11,814 nt of DNA, taken from the NCBI GenBank assembly GCA_002421905.1, contig DISK01000005.1:1-11814 (forward strand), read 5' to 3'. The DNA comes from Micavibrio sp. UBA6212 (GTDB lineage: Bacteria > Pseudomonadota > Alphaproteobacteria > Micavibrionales > Micavibrionaceae). Under the pieces are notes generated by a model. That model was not told where the DNA came from and made no database searches. It saw only the letters and a program-made list of their open reading frames with translations. A program made the translations under genes and the position numbers. The number at the start of each line of letters is the position of its first letter. Within the stretch, counting starts at the first letter, position 1. This document shows, one piece after another, positions 1 through 5,930 of the stretch.

Positions 1-46
1 TCGCGAAAAATACATTACCGGCTTGTCGAATAGTGCGGTCGGTCAT
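1..46 (-). CDS. N-terminus of an unidentified protein, cut by the window edge
   Basis: Read on the minus strand, an ATG at 46-44 is preceded by GGGGA with a five-base spacer, a convincing ribosome binding site. The frame stays open to the left edge and gives MTDRTIRQAGNVFFA. A short polar, basic start running into hydrophobic residues (VFFA) would suit a signal anchor or first membrane segment, but 15 residues are too few to identify the protein. The gene diverges from the 471-776 gene, with about 420 bp between them. Confidence 0.55.
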   Translation of the reverse strand, partial: MTDRTIRQAGNVFFA

Positions 47-328
47 AAGAATCCCCAATGTCGCGTCAAAGGATGAGATCACGACACTTAACACGAAAAA
101 AAGCACCACTAACGGTTGATGCCAGCCACCGTATCTTGAGGTCTAGAAACCTCGAACGGTATTATTTTTATACCATTTACCTAATATGATACATGAAGGT
201 CAACCTAGAGGCAAGTTATGCCCCTCAACAAGCATAGGTTCACTATATTTTGCTAATTGCATTTTGGGCTCTTTTAACAAAACTAAGGGCGTTTTCTATA
301 AAATATCCAGCCAAACTCATCAATTTTC
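47..328. other. A+T-rich spacer with small dyads, no gene seen
   Basis: No open frame with a credible start is visible between the leftward partial gene and the 471 gene. The stretch contains GAGGT/ACCTC arms (138-142 and 149-153), then GGTAT/ATACC (158-162 and 170-174) around a T-rich loop, then a nested dyad with outer arms AACCTA (202-207) and TAGGTT (235-240) enclosing GAGG (208-211) and CCTC (223-226). These could be 5' UTR structure, protein-binding sites or decayed sequence. The leftward gene's promoter should be somewhere here, but I see no good -35/-10 pair for it. Confidence 0.4.
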
Positions 329-357
329 TTGACAGAAATATACTGGCTTAAATACAC
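329..357 (+). promoter_or_regulatory. Possible sigma-70 promoter for the 101-residue gene
   Basis: A perfect TTGACA -35 hexamer lies at 329-334. With a 16-17 bp spacer the -10 would be around 351-357 (AATACA or ATACAC), which is poor. The better-looking TTAAAT at 348-353 is too close. The -35 is therefore strong and the -10 uncertain. Transcription from here would give a 5' leader of roughly 105 nt containing the short ORF and hairpin at 416-474. Confidence 0.35.
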
Positions 358-415
358 ATAATCTGTGAGAGCGATTTAGTAGTAAAATAGAATATATAAA
401 AACTAAAAAGCCTGC

Positions 416-474
416 GGTTGTGTATGAAAATGCTGCGGCTTCATAACCTGAAACGATTATGGAGAACTATATGA
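416..474 (+). promoter_or_regulatory. Leader hairpin and 16-codon leader ORF overlapping the next start
   Basis: TATGAA (423-428) can pair with TTCATA (440-445), with GGT (416-418) and ACC (446-448) outside, making a hairpin just upstream of the ribosome binding site. An ORF starts inside this hairpin at 424 and encodes MKMLRLHNLKRLWRTI. It ends with TGA at 472-474, overlapping the next gene's ATG (471-473) as ATGA, the usual layout for translational coupling. The leader ORF itself has no obvious Shine-Dalgarno, so translation is unproven. Confidence 0.3.
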
Positions 475-776
475 ATACAACAACCACATCCACACTAATG
501 GAGTCTATCCAACGTGCAATCAGCTCCACTGAGGGTTTTGCGCAATCATCAAACAGTCGTAGCGGTGTTTTTCGCATCCGCACGCACTTTATGGACGCTT
601 TAAGCGCAGAAGATCCCATCAAAGTCTTGATACGTGCGCGCAATGAAGCAAATTTCGCCCATAGCAGAATGATGGAAGAAGGTACAAAAAATCCGGACTC
701 TCAGGAAGTTGTTGCATTCGCGACCCTTTGCGAAACCCTAAACAGTATTGGGCCCTGCGCTGTAAACTTCAGATAA
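471..776 (+). CDS. Unrecognised 101-residue protein
   Basis: I do not recognise a family. The start at 471 is chosen over the in-frame ATG at 459 because GGAGA (461-465) sits 5 nt before it, and part of that motif would be inside the coding sequence if 459 were used. The product begins with a Thr/Ser-rich tail (MNTTTTSTL), has no signal peptide or membrane segment, and is then mixed polar and probably helical; the segment IKVLIRARNEANFAHSRMME is a likely amphipathic helix. It has two cysteines near the C-terminus. A strong intrinsic terminator follows 22 bp after the stop, so it is probably monocistronic. Codon use resembles a real gene, and the RBS plus terminator support expression. A small cytosolic regulator or accessory protein is possible, but nothing seen assigns a role. 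Confidence 0.65.
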   Translation: MNTTTTSTLMESIQRAISSTEGFAQSSNSRSGVFRIRTHFMDALSAEDPIKVLIRARNEANFAHSRMMEEGTKNPDSQEVVAFATLCETLNSIGPCAVNFR

Positions 777-798
777 TGACCATGACTGGTTAAATGGA

Positions 799-835
799 AG
801 CGGGCGGTTTCGAAAGAAATCGTCCGTTCTTAATT
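799..835 (+). terminator. Intrinsic terminator of the 101-residue gene
   Basis: An 11-bp stem (801-811 with 816-826), including two G-U pairs and closed by a GAAA loop, can extend two more pairs to 799-828. It is followed by a T-rich tail (TTCTTAATT). It lies just after the stop at 774-776, separating this gene from the tRNA. Confidence 0.8.
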
Positions 836-942
836 GAGAAAGCCTTATTCAAGGGGAGAATATATGGCCTTTTGAAAATTTCGATTTTTGCTGCTTGATT
901 TTTATACGCAATCTAGGCTAAAAAGCCATCCATACCTACAGA

Positions 943-1016
943 GCGGGTGTAGCTTAATGGTAAAGCTCCAGCCTTCCAAGCTGGCCACGAGGGTTCGATT
1001 CCCTTCACCCGCTCCA
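943..1016 (+). tRNA. tRNA-Gly (anticodon UCC)
   Basis: A full cloverleaf is visible. The acceptor stem is GCGGGTG (943-949) with CACCCGC (1006-1012), and the discriminator is T1013. CCA is encoded at 1014-1016. The anticodon stem is CCAGC/GCTGG (968-972 and 980-984), and the loop CTTCCAA places UCC at 975-977, which reads GGA and GGG glycine codons. The T stem is 989-993 with 1001-1005, around loop TTCGATT. The short D loop (TTAATGGTAAA) is typical of glycine tRNAs. No good promoter stands out upstream; TTGATT at 895-900 has no convincing partner. It lies between a terminator and an exported-protein gene and appears to be a single-gene unit. Confidence 0.97.
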
Positions 1017-1037
1017 ATCTTCTCAAAATTCTGCAAA

Positions 1038-1048
1038 CGAACCCTCGT
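1038..1048 (+). repeat. 11-nt complement of the tRNA T arm in the 3' trailer
   Basis: CGAACCCTCGT (1038-1048) is the exact reverse complement of ACGAGGGTTCG (987-997), which covers the 5' half of the tRNA T stem and part of the T loop. In an unprocessed transcript it could pair with the T arm over 11 bp and compete with the cloverleaf. Seven of its bases are also complementary to the broken second T arm at 1091-1097. Whether it is functional or debris from a rearrangement cannot be told from this sequence. Confidence 0.5.
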
Positions 1049-1062
1049 TAAACAAATGAAAT

Positions 1063-1115
1063 GCCTGTCAGCACGAAGTGCATCAGGCAGGGGTTCGATT
1101 CCCTTCACCGCTCCA
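1063..1115 (+). pseudogene. Broken copy of the tRNA-Gly 3' end
   Basis: GGGTTCGATTCCCTTCACC (1091-1109) repeats tRNA positions 991-1009 exactly, at an offset of exactly 100 bp. Copy two then lacks one C of the acceptor but still ends GCTCCA (1110-1115), so T arm, 3' acceptor strand and CCA are all present. No matching GCGGTGA 5' acceptor strand lies upstream. In place of an anticodon arm there is an unrelated hairpin: GCCTG/CAGGC (1063-1067 and 1084-1088) enclosing GCAC/GTGC (1071-1074 and 1078-1081). It is best read as a tRNA remnant, either from a decayed tandem duplication or as an attachment-site-like scar. Confidence 0.7.
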
Positions 1116-1205
1116 TTTTCCTCGTTTTCCCCGCAACATTTAGGCAAACTAACTTAAACAATCAGTCCCTATTTATAATTTGCCATAAAATCAAACTTTT
1201 TTGCC
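1116..1205. other. A+T-rich spacer, no gene seen
   Basis: Together with the promoter candidate that follows, this fills the gap between the tRNA remnant and the IalB-like gene. Pyrimidine-rich runs just after 1115 could help end the tRNA transcript, but I see no stem-loop with a T-run. Open frames here are short and lack ribosome binding sites. Confidence 0.4.
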
Positions 1206-1235
1206 TTTCCAATCAACAAATCAAGAGTATATAAT
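1206..1235 (+). promoter_or_regulatory. Possible promoter for the IalB-like gene
   Basis: A consensus TATAAT lies at 1230-1235 with TTTCCA (1206-1211, four of six matches to TTGACA) 18 bp upstream. This would give a 5' leader of about 105 nt before the start at 1348. The region is A+T rich, so a chance TATAAT is possible. Confidence 0.4.
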
Positions 1236-1347
1236 ATAAAACGTAATCCGGTGGTCAGCGCATGTCGCATTTCAAATGACTGCTTAAACTCACACCTCTT
1301 GCCGTCCAATTCTAAATCAAGACAATGCAGCCAATATGGAAGAGAAA

Positions 1348-1902
1348 ATGACCAGAGCTCTATCAATCGTGCGGGAACAATTTCCAAACCCTGTCCTGAA
1401 TAATATTCTATTCCTGCTAGCATGTTTTTTGCTACTCAGCTCATCGCAAAGCTATGCCGCCTCTCCGTCACTGATTGGAACATACGGGAACTGGAAAGCG
1501 TACAGTTATAAAGAAAGTTCGGGTCAGGTTTGTTTTATGTCTTCCATCCCAATAAAGGCAGAGGGAAAGTACAGCAAACGCGGAGATATATTTGCAATGG
1601 TAACTCACCGCCCTGCTGAAAAATCTCGAGATGTTTTCAGTTACATCACCGGATATACTTATAAAAAAGATGCCAATATCTCTGTAAAAATTGATGGGGA
1701 AAGCTTCATTCTCGCAGGTCAGGGGGAAAATGCCTGGACCACCAGCGATGAAATGGACAAGAAATTGGCTTTGGCTATCCAGAAGGGGTCTTCAATGATT
1801 GTGGAGGGAATCTCATCGCGTGGTACAAAAACAAAGGACACGTTCTCTCTGAAAGGGTCTGGGGATGCCTATGGAGCGATAAATAAAGCCTGCGGAATGT
1901 AA
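1348..1902 (+). CDS. Exported IalB-like (invasion-associated locus B family) protein
   Basis: The product has 184 residues from ATG 1348. An in-frame ATG at 1336 is the alternative, but only 1348 has a purine-rich GGAAGAG just upstream, with short spacing. Residues 1-37 look like a signal peptide: a basic start, hydrophobic core ILFLLACFLLL, then SYA before Ala38. The mature part follows the IalB pattern: an early GNWKAYSY segment, a CFMSS motif (Cys62), a hydrophilic central region with THRPAEKS, beta-rich C-terminal segments and a final ACGM, giving Cys62 and Cys182 as a likely disulfide pair. IalB proteins are periplasmic or outer-membrane-associated. The founding member, in Bartonella, is linked to erythrocyte invasion, but homologues are widespread in free-living alphaproteobacteria and the exact role is unknown. 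The name should not be taken as evidence of virulence. The gene seems to stand alone, with no terminator seen after it. Confidence 0.75.
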   Translation: MTRALSIVREQFPNPVLNNILFLLACFLLLSSSQSYAASPSLIGTYGNWKAYSYKESSGQVCFMSSIPIKAEGKYSKRGDIFAMVTHRPAEKSRDVFSYITGYTYKKDANISVKIDGESFILAGQGENAWTTSDEMDKKLALAIQKGSSMIVEGISSRGTKTKDTFSLKGSGDAYGAINKACGM

Positions 1903-2196
1903 TAACGATACATTGTAATTATGTAATCACAAATACAGGAGGGATTGACTCCAACATCGAACTCGGATAGCTACTACAGGCCTATATACGCCGCAGCAAA
2001 TAATATAATATGTAAAAATGTGGTATGAAAATCATCCAAGTATGTGGGTAAGTAAAAACAGATAGTTGGAACATTATGGGGCGTATGCTACATAGTTCCA
2101 ATCGAATGAATGCCGAACCGAAACAAAAGGTAACCGAGAAAATGACAAGCTGGTCAAATTATTCGATAACGGGTATCACGATCTAAATTCCATCTT
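1903..2196. other. Spacer before the M23 gene; possible short ORF and dyad
   Basis: This 294-bp gap holds no recognisable gene. A TATAAT at 2004-2009 has no good -35. Arms TTGGAAC (2066-2072) and GTTCCAA (2095-2101) form a 7-bp dyad. A 36-codon ORF starts inside it (2076-2186, MGRMLHSSNRMNAEPKQKVT...) with only GGAA nearby. The M23 start at 2197 has no clear Shine-Dalgarno, which makes leader structure or coupling conceivable, but the evidence is thin. Confidence 0.35.
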
Positions 2197-3798
2197 ATGA
2201 CATCACAATCCCAGCATATATGGGCAAATCAGGCCCCGAACATAACCCGAAACATTTCGCATCGGACAAGGCAGACTTTACTTTCCGCCTTGGAAGTCAC
2301 TATTGATGCTCTCCACCTGAAAAAACGTTACGTTCTGACCCGCGGCAATCGTCTGCGCTTGAGATATCTGGTCAGCGGCGTTGCTGGCCTTGCCTTATCA
2401 GTCAGCCTATATACCGGCGGACAAATGGAGCAACAACCAGCATCAGATATCAACCTGATCCCCGGTCTTGCAGCACCGACCTCCTCTGCTCAGGCCGCAG
2501 ATCATATTTTATCAATGGTAATGCCACAAAGCACAACCGGAACTCACAGTACAATTCTGTCTGCTCTGGATCACTTCCGTGACGGTTCCGGACAAATTCG
2601 TCGAGATCGCGAAGTTCTAAAAACCGTAGAAATGCTTGCGGAAAATGAACCTCAAAGTCCTGGCGCACAAGAAAAAACCATTGAAATCAGCAAAGGCGAT
2701 ACATTCGGTGAAGCTTTGATGAATGCGGGTCTGGGCGGAACAGAAACACAAACGGTTATCAGTGAGATTGGACGCCATTATAATTTACGCGGATTAAAAC
2801 CTGGACAGCAATTCTCCTTGACAATGGAACCTTCGGATACAGAATCCGGATACCAGTTTGCCAAGATGTCTTTTTCCCCCGATCCACTCCGTACCATCGA
2901 GGTTTTCCGTGATGACAAGGGTGATGTATCTTCTAAAATTGATGAAAAACAAGTCGCTAAAAAACTTGAAGCTCGTGAAGTAGAGATTGACGGATCTGTC
3001 TATGGGTCCGCTGATAAGGCCGACTTACCAGACCGTATCACTGCCAACACAATCAGCCTCTTTTCCTATGCCATCGACTTCCAGCGTGACATCCATCAAG
3101 GCGACAAGATGGAAGTTTTTTATGATTCCTATAGAACTGATGATGGATATCTAGCCAAAACCGGAGATATCGTTTTTGCCCGCATGACGCTCAGAGAAAA
3201 GCAGTATGCATTTTACCGTTACGAGACATTGGATGGCCATGTTGATTACTATACACAAGATGGAAAAAGCATTCGCAAATCTGCAGGCCTGATGAAAACA
3301 CCTGTTTCGTTCGGGCGCATGTCCTCAGGCTTTGGCGTACGCCAACACCCAGTTCTGGGATATACCAGAATGCATAAGGGCGTTGACTTCGCTGCACCAA
3401 AAGGAACAAAGATCTTCGCAGCTGGAGATGGTGTCATTGAACGCGCTTCCCGTTTGGGAACATTCGGAAACTATATCCGTATTCGCCACAATTCAAAACT
3501 CTCAACAGCTTATGCCCACCTGAACGGTTACGCCAAAGGAGTCCATCCTGGTGTACGTGTAAAGCAAGGGCAATTGATTGGTTATGTGGGAACAACTGGC
3601 CGCTCTACTGGCCCTCACCTGCACTACGAAGTCCTGGTTAACGGCGTTCAGGTAAACCCGCGCTCTGTTAAGGTCACGGTGGATAATTCCCTTAAAGGAA
3701 AAGACCTAAACCGATTCAAAAATAAAATTCGTGAGATTAATCAGGAATACGCTCAAGGTCTCAATAATGATAAAATCAAACTGGCATCAAACGAGTAA
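2197..3798 (+). CDS. Membrane-anchored M23 (LytM-type) murein endopeptidase
   Basis: This 533-residue protein has a basic cytoplasmic N-terminus, one membrane anchor at about 57-73 (LVSGVAGLALSVSLY), a low-complexity linker, and a LysM/OapA-like segment at about 160-212 (ISKGDTFGEALMNAG ... GLKPGQQFSL). The C-terminal M23 domain spans about 370-500. Zinc and catalytic residues are all present: HxxxD at His393/Asp397, the conserved His441 in YAHL, and HLH at His474/His476 within GPHLHYEV. Together these predict an active zinc metallopeptidase that cuts peptide cross-links of peptidoglycan from the periplasmic face, as in the MepM and Csd3 types. An in-frame stop at 2167-2169 makes ATG 2197 the first possible ATG; it lacks a clear Shine-Dalgarno. 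The 3' end overlaps the convergent zinc-ribbon gene by 23 bp, so no terminator fits between them. The substrate bond (D,D or L,D type) cannot be told. Confidence 0.93.
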   Translation: MTSQSQHIWANQAPNITRNISHRTRQTLLSALEVTIDALHLKKRYVLTRGNRLRLRYLVSGVAGLALSVSLYTGGQMEQQPASDINLIPGLAAPTSSAQAADHILSMVMPQSTTGTHSTILSALDHFRDGSGQIRRDREVLKTVEMLAENEPQSPGAQEKTIEISKGDTFGEALMNAGLGGTETQTVISEIGRHYNLRGLKPGQQFSLTMEPSDTESGYQFAKMSFSPDPLRTIEVFRDDKGDVSSKIDEKQVAKKLEAREVEIDGSVYGSADKADLPDRITANTISLFSYAIDFQRDIHQGDKMEVFYDSYRTDDGYLAKTGDIVFARMTLREKQYAFYRYETLDGHVDYYTQDGKSIRKSAGLMKTPVSFGRMSSGFGVRQHPVLGYTRMHKGVDFAAPKGTKIFAAGDGVIERASRLGTFGNYIRIRHNSKLSTAYAHLNGYAKGVHPGVRVKQGQLIGYVGTTGRSTGPHLHYEVLVNGVQVNPRSVKVTVDNSLKGKDLNRFKNKIREINQEYAQGLNNDKIKLASNE

Positions 3799-5497
3799 GC
3801 CAGTCAGGTATATCTCCAACGTCATTCAATACTGCAAATAACAAAATCGCGGTCGGAATCAAAATTGATCCCAGAAGACTCCACCATATAATTCGTCCTG
3901 CACGAGGCAATCGTATTTTAAGGTTTTCTGTGCGCACCATACCCTGAAAAACCTGCCTTTGACGAAAGAATGCTGTAACCTGCCCCGCCAAAGTTCCCAT
4001 CAATAGACCACATATGGGCAAAGATAAATCTGGAACCAGATCGGGAATAGTTTGTGGAACCATATCCCGTCCACCATATAGGAAATACCAAATGGATAAT
4101 CCCGCATAAAGGGAGAGTCCTCCGGCCATTCCGAGATAGCGCGCCCGACGGGTAACTCCACGCACTGCACGATCTGTATAAATCAGCATCTCTCTAATTC
4201 TCTCTTTTGAAATGCCTGCCGTATAGCGATTTAGTATAATCGAAGAAATCTTCCTTAGCTTCCCTGAAGCAACCACATGAGAAATAACATCCTGCCAGAG
4301 CGCAAAACGGGAGGCCCGTGTCAAAAGATCAACCACATCACCACGGCACGATGCCGCAGCCTTCAGAGCCTCCATACCAGTCTTGGTGTAATCTTCCAGA
4401 AAGGCCGGAGCCTCAATCAATCTGGCTTGCCACCCTAACAACAAAGCAGGTATTTTACGACCAGCGACATCAAACTCGATGGAGCCATACGGGCAGGTTA
4501 CATCATATTCCAGAAGAATCTGATCATCAGCCTCTTTCCCCGAAGAGACCAGTTGTGAACCTATCCCTTCATTAACAGGGGCATGCAAAGGTTGGGGGCG
4601 TAACGTTGCCTCCAAATCCCCTTTAGAAACCAAAAATGATCCACGATCTTCTACCAGTGCAACCAAACGATCTGGCAAGTTGGTACGATCAAAATCGAAA
4701 TGGATCTGGCCTTCCAGTTTGATATGAGCCAGATGGGACAACCACCCTGTGCCCGCACATTTTTGGCAGGCTATATCACCAGAAGCCGCACATCCTCTGC
4801 ATTTAACCTGCCCCTGTGCTCCACAAAATGTACAAGGAACCTTACCTGAAGAGCGGCATAAGTCACAAGACTGCAGTCCTTGAGGAGTCTGCATCCGTCC
4901 AGAGCCGGCACAGCGAGTACATGGCATTTGCCTGACTCCTCGACAAGACGGGCATACCGAGACACCCTTCCCATGACATCGAGGGCATGACACTTTACCA
5001 CTACGAGAACAGGACTGACATTGCTCATGCTGGACAAGATCACGGGTCAGTTGCCGAAAAGTTACGGCCTGATCTTTGATCCCAAACCCCTTATCCGCGC
5101 GAGAATAAATAAAATCCACGATCATTTGTCGCTTTTCAGGGATCGTTCTGGCATCATAAATACTGTTCTGAATTTTCTTTTGGAAATCTTCCTGAGATAC
5201 AGCCAGCTCGGCTGTCATATTTTTGCCTGTCTCAAGACGGACGCCATATTGTGGAACCAGTTTGATTTGTACCCGCGCAGTAAAACGATAGGGGCGTACT
5301 TGCATCTGTTCCCCAAAAGTCACCACCGACAAATCATCAACCCCATTGCCTTTGAGTAACCCTTTCATGCGTTTTAGGGCACGTTCCAACAAGCGGGGAT
5401 CGGCAAAACTATTCTGATCCTCAACCGGATCAGGATCAGTTTCAGGGCTGAGGTCAGTTATTCTTTGATCGCCCGAATGGATATCATCTTCGCTCAT
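3776..5497 (-). CDS. Membrane protein with two DnaJ-type CxxC zinc-finger blocks
   Basis: This 573-residue product is not a family I can name. Residues 1-150 are acidic and then mixed, with no J domain (no HPD). Eight CxxC motifs follow, starting at C160, C171, C182, C193 and C211, C222, C233, C244. This makes two blocks of four at an exact 11-residue period, many followed by xGxG-like residues (CHGKG, CAGSG, CAGTG) as in the DnaJ cysteine-rich domain. Each block could hold two zinc ions. After a central soluble part (about 255-450) come three hydrophobic segments at about 455-475, 488-510 and 535-557. The zinc blocks are probably cytosolic and may bind proteins or control redox, but this is inference. 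The start at 5497 has a weak ribosome site (GGTGAT). It is divergent from the DUF6489-mnmE pair and convergent with the M23 gene, so it is transcribed alone. Confidence is high for the gene and low for any function. Confidence 0.85.
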   Translation of the reverse strand: MSEDDIHSGDQRITDLSPETDPDPVEDQNSFADPRLLERALKRMKGLLKGNGVDDLSVVTFGEQMQVRPYRFTARVQIKLVPQYGVRLETGKNMTAELAVSQEDFQKKIQNSIYDARTIPEKRQMIVDFIYSRADKGFGIKDQAVTFRQLTRDLVQHEQCQSCSRSGKVSCPRCHGKGVSVCPSCRGVRQMPCTRCAGSGRMQTPQGLQSCDLCRSSGKVPCTFCGAQGQVKCRGCAASGDIACQKCAGTGWLSHLAHIKLEGQIHFDFDRTNLPDRLVALVEDRGSFLVSKGDLEATLRPQPLHAPVNEGIGSQLVSSGKEADDQILLEYDVTCPYGSIEFDVAGRKIPALLLGWQARLIEAPAFLEDYTKTGMEALKAAASCRGDVVDLLTRASRFALWQDVISHVVASGKLRKISSIILNRYTAGISKERIREMLIYTDRAVRGVTRRARYLGMAGGLSLYAGLSIWYFLYGGRDMVPQTIPDLVPDLSLPICGLLMGTLAGQVTAFFRQRQVFQGMVRTENLKIRLPRAGRIIWWSLLGSILIPTAILLFAVLNDVGDIPDWLTRLMPV

Positions 5498-5533
5498 ATC
5501 ACCAGTTAACCATTTTATGCCTAAAAATCCTAG

Positions 5534-5562
5534 TGGACAATCAAAGAGGAAAAGTCTTTATT
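5534..5562 (+). promoter_or_regulatory. Possible promoter for the DUF6489-mnmE pair
   Basis: TGGACA (5534-5539, five of six to consensus) is followed after 17 bp by TTTATT (5557-5562, four of six). It lies in the 109-bp divergent spacer shared with the zinc-ribbon gene, about 45 bp before the start at 5607. Confidence 0.4.
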
Positions 5563-5606
5563 AAGGGAACTCAACCCGAAAGAATGCCCGAAAGGACAAA
5601 GATACG

Positions 5607-5927
5607 ATGAGATTCGAAGTGAACATTGACTGTACACCAGAGGAAGCACGCCAGTTTTTTGGTCTGCCGGATCTTTTGCCGATGCAACAGGACCTCATGG
5701 AAATGGTTAGTCGCAGACTGTCTGAAAATATCCAGACCATGGAAGCTGATAAGCTGATCCAAACATGGCTACCTGCTATGTTCCAAGGATGGTCAGATAT
5801 GCAATCGCATTTCTGGAACCAGATGACCCAGATGGGTGGAAAAATGTCTAATCCGATGGGAATGGGGGGCGTAAACTTCAATATGAACCCTTCCCCGAAA
5901 TCAAAGCCGGATAAAGATAAAAAATAG
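5607..5927 (+). CDS. DUF6489-like small protein
   Basis: The product has 106 residues. The opening (MRFEVNIDCTPEEARQFFGLPDL) matches my memory of the alphaproteobacterial DUF6489 family, which typically begins with a beta strand, DCTPEEARxFxGLPD and a helical region. The C-terminal third is unusually rich in Met, Gly and Asn (NPMGMGGVNFNMNPSP) and ends in a lysine-rich tail (KSKPDKDKK), so it is probably disordered. There is no signal peptide or membrane segment. AAAGGA at 5591-5596 provides a somewhat distant ribosome site. The stop is 3 bp before the mnmE start, so the two are almost certainly cotranscribed. That hints at a link to mnmE expression or tRNA modification, but the family has no function I know of. 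Confidence 0.75.
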   Translation: MRFEVNIDCTPEEARQFFGLPDLLPMQQDLMEMVSRRLSENIQTMEADKLIQTWLPAMFQGWSDMQSHFWNQMTQMGGKMSNPMGMGGVNFNMNPSPKSKPDKDKK

Positions 5928-5930
5928 AAT

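Noticed and set aside
1041..1115. A second functional tRNA ending in CCA at 1115
   Set aside because: No 5' acceptor strand pairs with TCACCGC, and neither a D arm nor an anticodon arm of normal geometry can be drawn.
888..1157. Open frames on both strands across the tRNA
   Set aside because: They read through the tRNA gene and its remnant and have no supporting ribosome sites.
1945..2028. TTG-start ORF of 27 codons behind a perfect AGGAGG
   Set aside because: The spacing from AGGAGG to TTG is only 2 nt, too short for normal initiation, and the peptide has no gene-like features.
5021..5359. Plus-strand ORF of 112 codons inside the zinc-ribbon gene
   Set aside because: It is the antisense shadow of a clearly coding minus-strand frame, with no ribosome site or family resemblance.
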